From assembly GCA_965203755.1 (NCBI GenBank), contig OZ241910.1, forward strand, positions 2,790,001 to 2,854,000: DNA of 64,000 bases, given 5' to 3'. The notes below the pieces were generated by a model that worked only from the letters and a program-made list of their open reading frames with translations, was not told the origin of the DNA and searched no databases. The first letter of the stretch is position 1, and every line of letters begins with the position of its first letter. Made by a program: the position numbers and the translations under genes. Source of the DNA: UBA6055 sp965203755 (GTDB lineage: Bacteria > Chloroflexota > Anaerolineae > Aggregatilineales > Phototrophicaceae). Positions 62,128 to 64,000 of this stretch are shown here, piece after piece.

Positions 62128-63132
62128 ATGTCTACAAAAATTGCCCTCATTGGGGCTGGCAGTATGGCGCGTCATCATCTGCCGCTGATGATCGAAAAAG
62201 GCGCCGATATACGCGTCATCTGCGAGCCATCCGCCAGTCATTATGAACTGACGTTGGCAAAGCTCGATGAGCTCAAGGCCCCGCCGCCGCCAAATGAACC
62301 CGATCTCGCCGGTCTGCTTGAACGGCACCGCGCCGAACTCGAAGCTGTATTTATCGTTACCCCCCATGCCCTTCATCACGACCAGGCAAAAATGTGCCTT
62401 GAAGCCGGTTTGGATGTCTTGCTGGAAAAACCGATGGTGATGAACGCGCAAGAAGCGTTAAGCCTGATAGAGACTCGCAATCGCACCGGCAGCTTGCTGG
62501 TAGTGGCCTTTCAGGGCGGTTTGTCGCCGCAGATCAACGAAGCCGCTCGCCTGATTGCCGCCGGTGAATTCGGTGAGCTTTTGACTGTCACCGGCATGGT
62601 CTGGCAAGGCTGGAAACAAGTCACGATTGGCGCCTGGCGGCAAGTTCCGGAAATCGCTGGCGGCGGCTTCCTCTTTGATACCGGCGCTCACATGATGAAT
62701 ACGGTCTGCACCCTGGTGGGCGAAGATTTCCAAACAGTCGCCGCCTGGACGGATAACCGCGGTACGCCAGTTGACATCAACGGCGTGGTAATGGGCCGCT
62801 TGCAATCGGGCGCGCTGGTGACCATCAATGGCTGCGGCGATGCCATGCCCGGCTTGGACTCCGAAATTTATATCAACTTGTCCCAAGGCTCGATCCGAAC
62901 CGGCATTTATGGCGAACGTCTGTTGATCCGCCGCGCCGCTGACAAAGATTATATTGAAGCCGACTACCTGCCCAAGATGCGCGGCGCCTGGGAGCAGTTT
63001 ACACAGGTGCGCGCCGGCAAGATCGAAAATCCCTGCCCGCCCGAAGTCGGTCTGCGGATGGCGAAGCTCTGGGATGCCATTGTCGAATCCGCCAGCAAAG
63101 ACGGACAGCCGGTGCCAACCTTGGCCAGCTGA
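62128..63132 (+). CDS. Gfo/Idh/MocA-family oxidoreductase
   Basis: The 334-residue protein has an N-terminal NAD-binding fold with IALIGAGSMARHHLP (residues 5-19) and the family motif EKPMVMNAQEA near 100 with the catalytic Lys. The C-terminal domain has GGGFLFDTGAHMMNTVCTLVG with Asp and His of the usual active-site pair. Members oxidise or epimerise sugars and inositols. It is followed after 53 bases by a TIM-barrel sugar isomerase gene, a common pair for inositol or unusual-sugar breakdown. TACAAT near 62085 may be a -10 box. The ATG at 62128 has GAGAG upstream. Confidence 0.9.
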   Translation: MSTKIALIGAGSMARHHLPLMIEKGADIRVICEPSASHYELTLAKLDELKAPPPPNEPDLAGLLERHRAELEAVFIVTPHALHHDQAKMCLEAGLDVLLEKPMVMNAQEALSLIETRNRTGSLLVVAFQGGLSPQINEAARLIAAGEFGELLTVTGMVWQGWKQVTIGAWRQVPEIAGGGFLFDTGAHMMNTVCTLVGEDFQTVAAWTDNRGTPVDINGVVMGRLQSGALVTINGCGDAMPGLDSEIYINLSQGSIRTGIYGERLLIRRAADKDYIEADYLPKMRGAWEQFTQVRAGKIENPCPPEVGLRMAKLWDAIVESASKDGQPVPTLAS

Positions 63133-63185
63133 ACCAGATTGACTGAAGCACTGTTATTCTTATCACAACCAATGGAGGAAATGCA

Positions 63186-64000
63186 ATGAAAACAGCAACC
63201 GGCAGCTTCCCGCTCGGATGGCGCCGCCGCAGCTTCGGCTGGGAACAAGACCTCGGCGGCATGATTGAGTGGGCGCAAGAAAACCATCTGGAGGTCATTG
63301 ACCTCGGACCCGACAGCGACACAACTGCCAAGCCAGTGATTGATGCTGGGCTGCGCGTCGGCACGGCTGATTTGACCGTCTGGGGTGAGATGATGTCTCC
63401 CGATGCTGGCAAACGCCGGGCTGCCATTGCCAAAAATGCTGACTATATTCAGACCTGTGCCGCGGTTGGTGTCAAAACCTTCTTTATCTGCATGATTCCC
63501 GAAGACCCATCGCGCGAACGAGCCGAAAACTTCGGGTACATGGTCGAAAGCTACGGCGAACTGCGCTCGACCTTTGAAGCGAATGATGCTTATCTGGTGA
63601 TTGAAGGCTGGCCGGGGCCTGGTTCCCTGGTTTGCACTCCCGAAACCTACCGCGCCTTTATTGAACAAATCGGCTCGGCCAACATGGGCGTCAACTATGA
63701 CCCCTCGCATCTGGTTCGGATGGGCATTGACCCCATTCGTTTCCTGAAAGAATTTGTCGGGCATGTCTTTCATGTGCATGGCAAAGACTGCATGATTATC
63801 GACGAAAACCTGTATCAGTATGGCGACCTGCAACCGGCGACCTTCACTTCTGCGTACAAATACGGCGGTATGAACTGGCGCTACACCATCCCCGGGCACG
63901 GAGTTTCCGATTGGAAAATCATCCTCGGCATCCTGCGCGACAGTCACTATGCCGGCTGCGTCAGCATTGAACTGGAAGACCATTATTATGACGATACCGA
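63186..64000 (+). CDS. Xylose isomerase-like TIM-barrel protein, 3' end outside the window
   Basis: The open frame begins at the ATG at 63186 (GGAGG 9 bases upstream) and runs through the window edge without a stop (271 codons seen). FFICMIPEDPS, NYDPSHLVRMGIDP and HVFHVHGKD are typical of the sugar phosphate isomerase/epimerase family (AP endonuclease 2 superfamily) and hold metal ligands Asp, His and Glu, and the late E in VSIELEDH fits the final ligand. It probably works with the preceding Gfo/Idh/MocA enzyme on a sugar or inositol compound. An overlapping minus-strand frame of 339 codons is a shadow. Confidence 0.85.
   Translation, partial: MKTATGSFPLGWRRRSFGWEQDLGGMIEWAQENHLEVIDLGPDSDTTAKPVIDAGLRVGTADLTVWGEMMSPDAGKRRAAIAKNADYIQTCAAVGVKTFFICMIPEDPSRERAENFGYMVESYGELRSTFEANDAYLVIEGWPGPGSLVCTPETYRAFIEQIGSANMGVNYDPSHLVRMGIDPIRFLKEFVGHVFHVHGKDCMIIDENLYQYGDLQPATFTSAYKYGGMNWRYTIPGHGVSDWKIILGILRDSHYAGCVSIELEDHYYDDT

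Noticed and set aside
62964..63983. 339-codon minus-strand frame
   Set aside because: It covers two real plus-strand genes (oxidoreductase end and TIM-barrel isomerase) that show family motifs; a shadow.

Overview
The window looks like a chromosomal segment of a Chloroflexota (Anaerolineae-like) bacterium. This is an inference from gene content: threonine/proline-rich (TPTP-type) secreted SH3 and LysM/M23 proteins, PSP1 and RqcH homologues, heme A synthesis genes for an aerobic terminal oxidase, BKACE and phytanoyl-CoA dioxygenase family genes, and a coding GC content I judge to be moderately high. I see no rRNA, tRNA, CRISPR array, prophage or intact insertion sequence. The only mobile element is a decayed IS1-family copy at 2102-2659.

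Layout. 1-5.0 kb: a GNAT acetyltransferase running off the left edge and rpoD on the minus strand, the IS1 remnant, two small coiled-coil genes (one with a frameshift) and a secreted protein with five SH3-like repeats. 5.0-11.8 kb: a tight aromatic operon aroH-tyrA-aroA-aroE-aroC-aroKB-aroQ with overlapping starts, an AroK-AroB fusion and a terminator-like hairpin in its leader. It covers the common pathway after DAHP, plus chorismate mutase and prephenate dehydrogenase. 11.9-20 kb: glnA with a good promoter, a convergent aspartate kinase, and an operon of PSP1, LmbE-like deacetylase, M20 amidohydrolase, an unknown protein and purA. 20-24.5 kb: small membrane protein, ctaA, ctaB, a membrane cytochrome c and rqcH, which is split by a frameshift. 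24.5-31 kb: three glycosyltransferases on the minus strand, then a sugar kinase and an ABC exporter.

31-43 kb: a sulfotransferase-like protein translationally coupled to a class IV aminotransferase that lacks the catalytic lysine; an orphan molybdenum hydroxylase large subunit; SDR and ketopantoate-reductase-like genes; an IscA/ErpA protein; two cell-envelope proteins; an SCP2 protein; a HEAT-repeat protein and an RseP-like protease. 43-48 kb: a P-loop protein coupled to an enolase-superfamily epimerase, then a 978-residue beta-CASP metallo-beta-lactamase protein with a duplicated C-terminal domain. 48-54.6 kb: an acetoacetate decarboxylase-like gene (with an in-frame amber codon) and two SDR genes, a UPF0104 membrane protein, a sulfotransferase, ppk2, an AlkD-like gene and rpmB.

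54.8-64 kb: RidA, a family-5 peptide/solute ABC transporter without ATPases, a Rieske remnant next to a PhyH dioxygenase, a mazEF module with a frameshifted toxin and a palindromic operator, a BKACE enzyme, and a divergent Gfo/Idh/MocA dehydrogenase plus sugar isomerase that runs off the right edge.

The best leads for unknown biology are the sulfotransferase/lysine-less aminotransferase pair, the beta-CASP protein with its C-terminal duplication, and the P-loop/epimerase pair. At least four genes (3122-3338, rqcH, mazF, the decarboxylase-like gene) are each broken by one base change. Whether these are assembly errors or real decay has to be settled before interpreting them.
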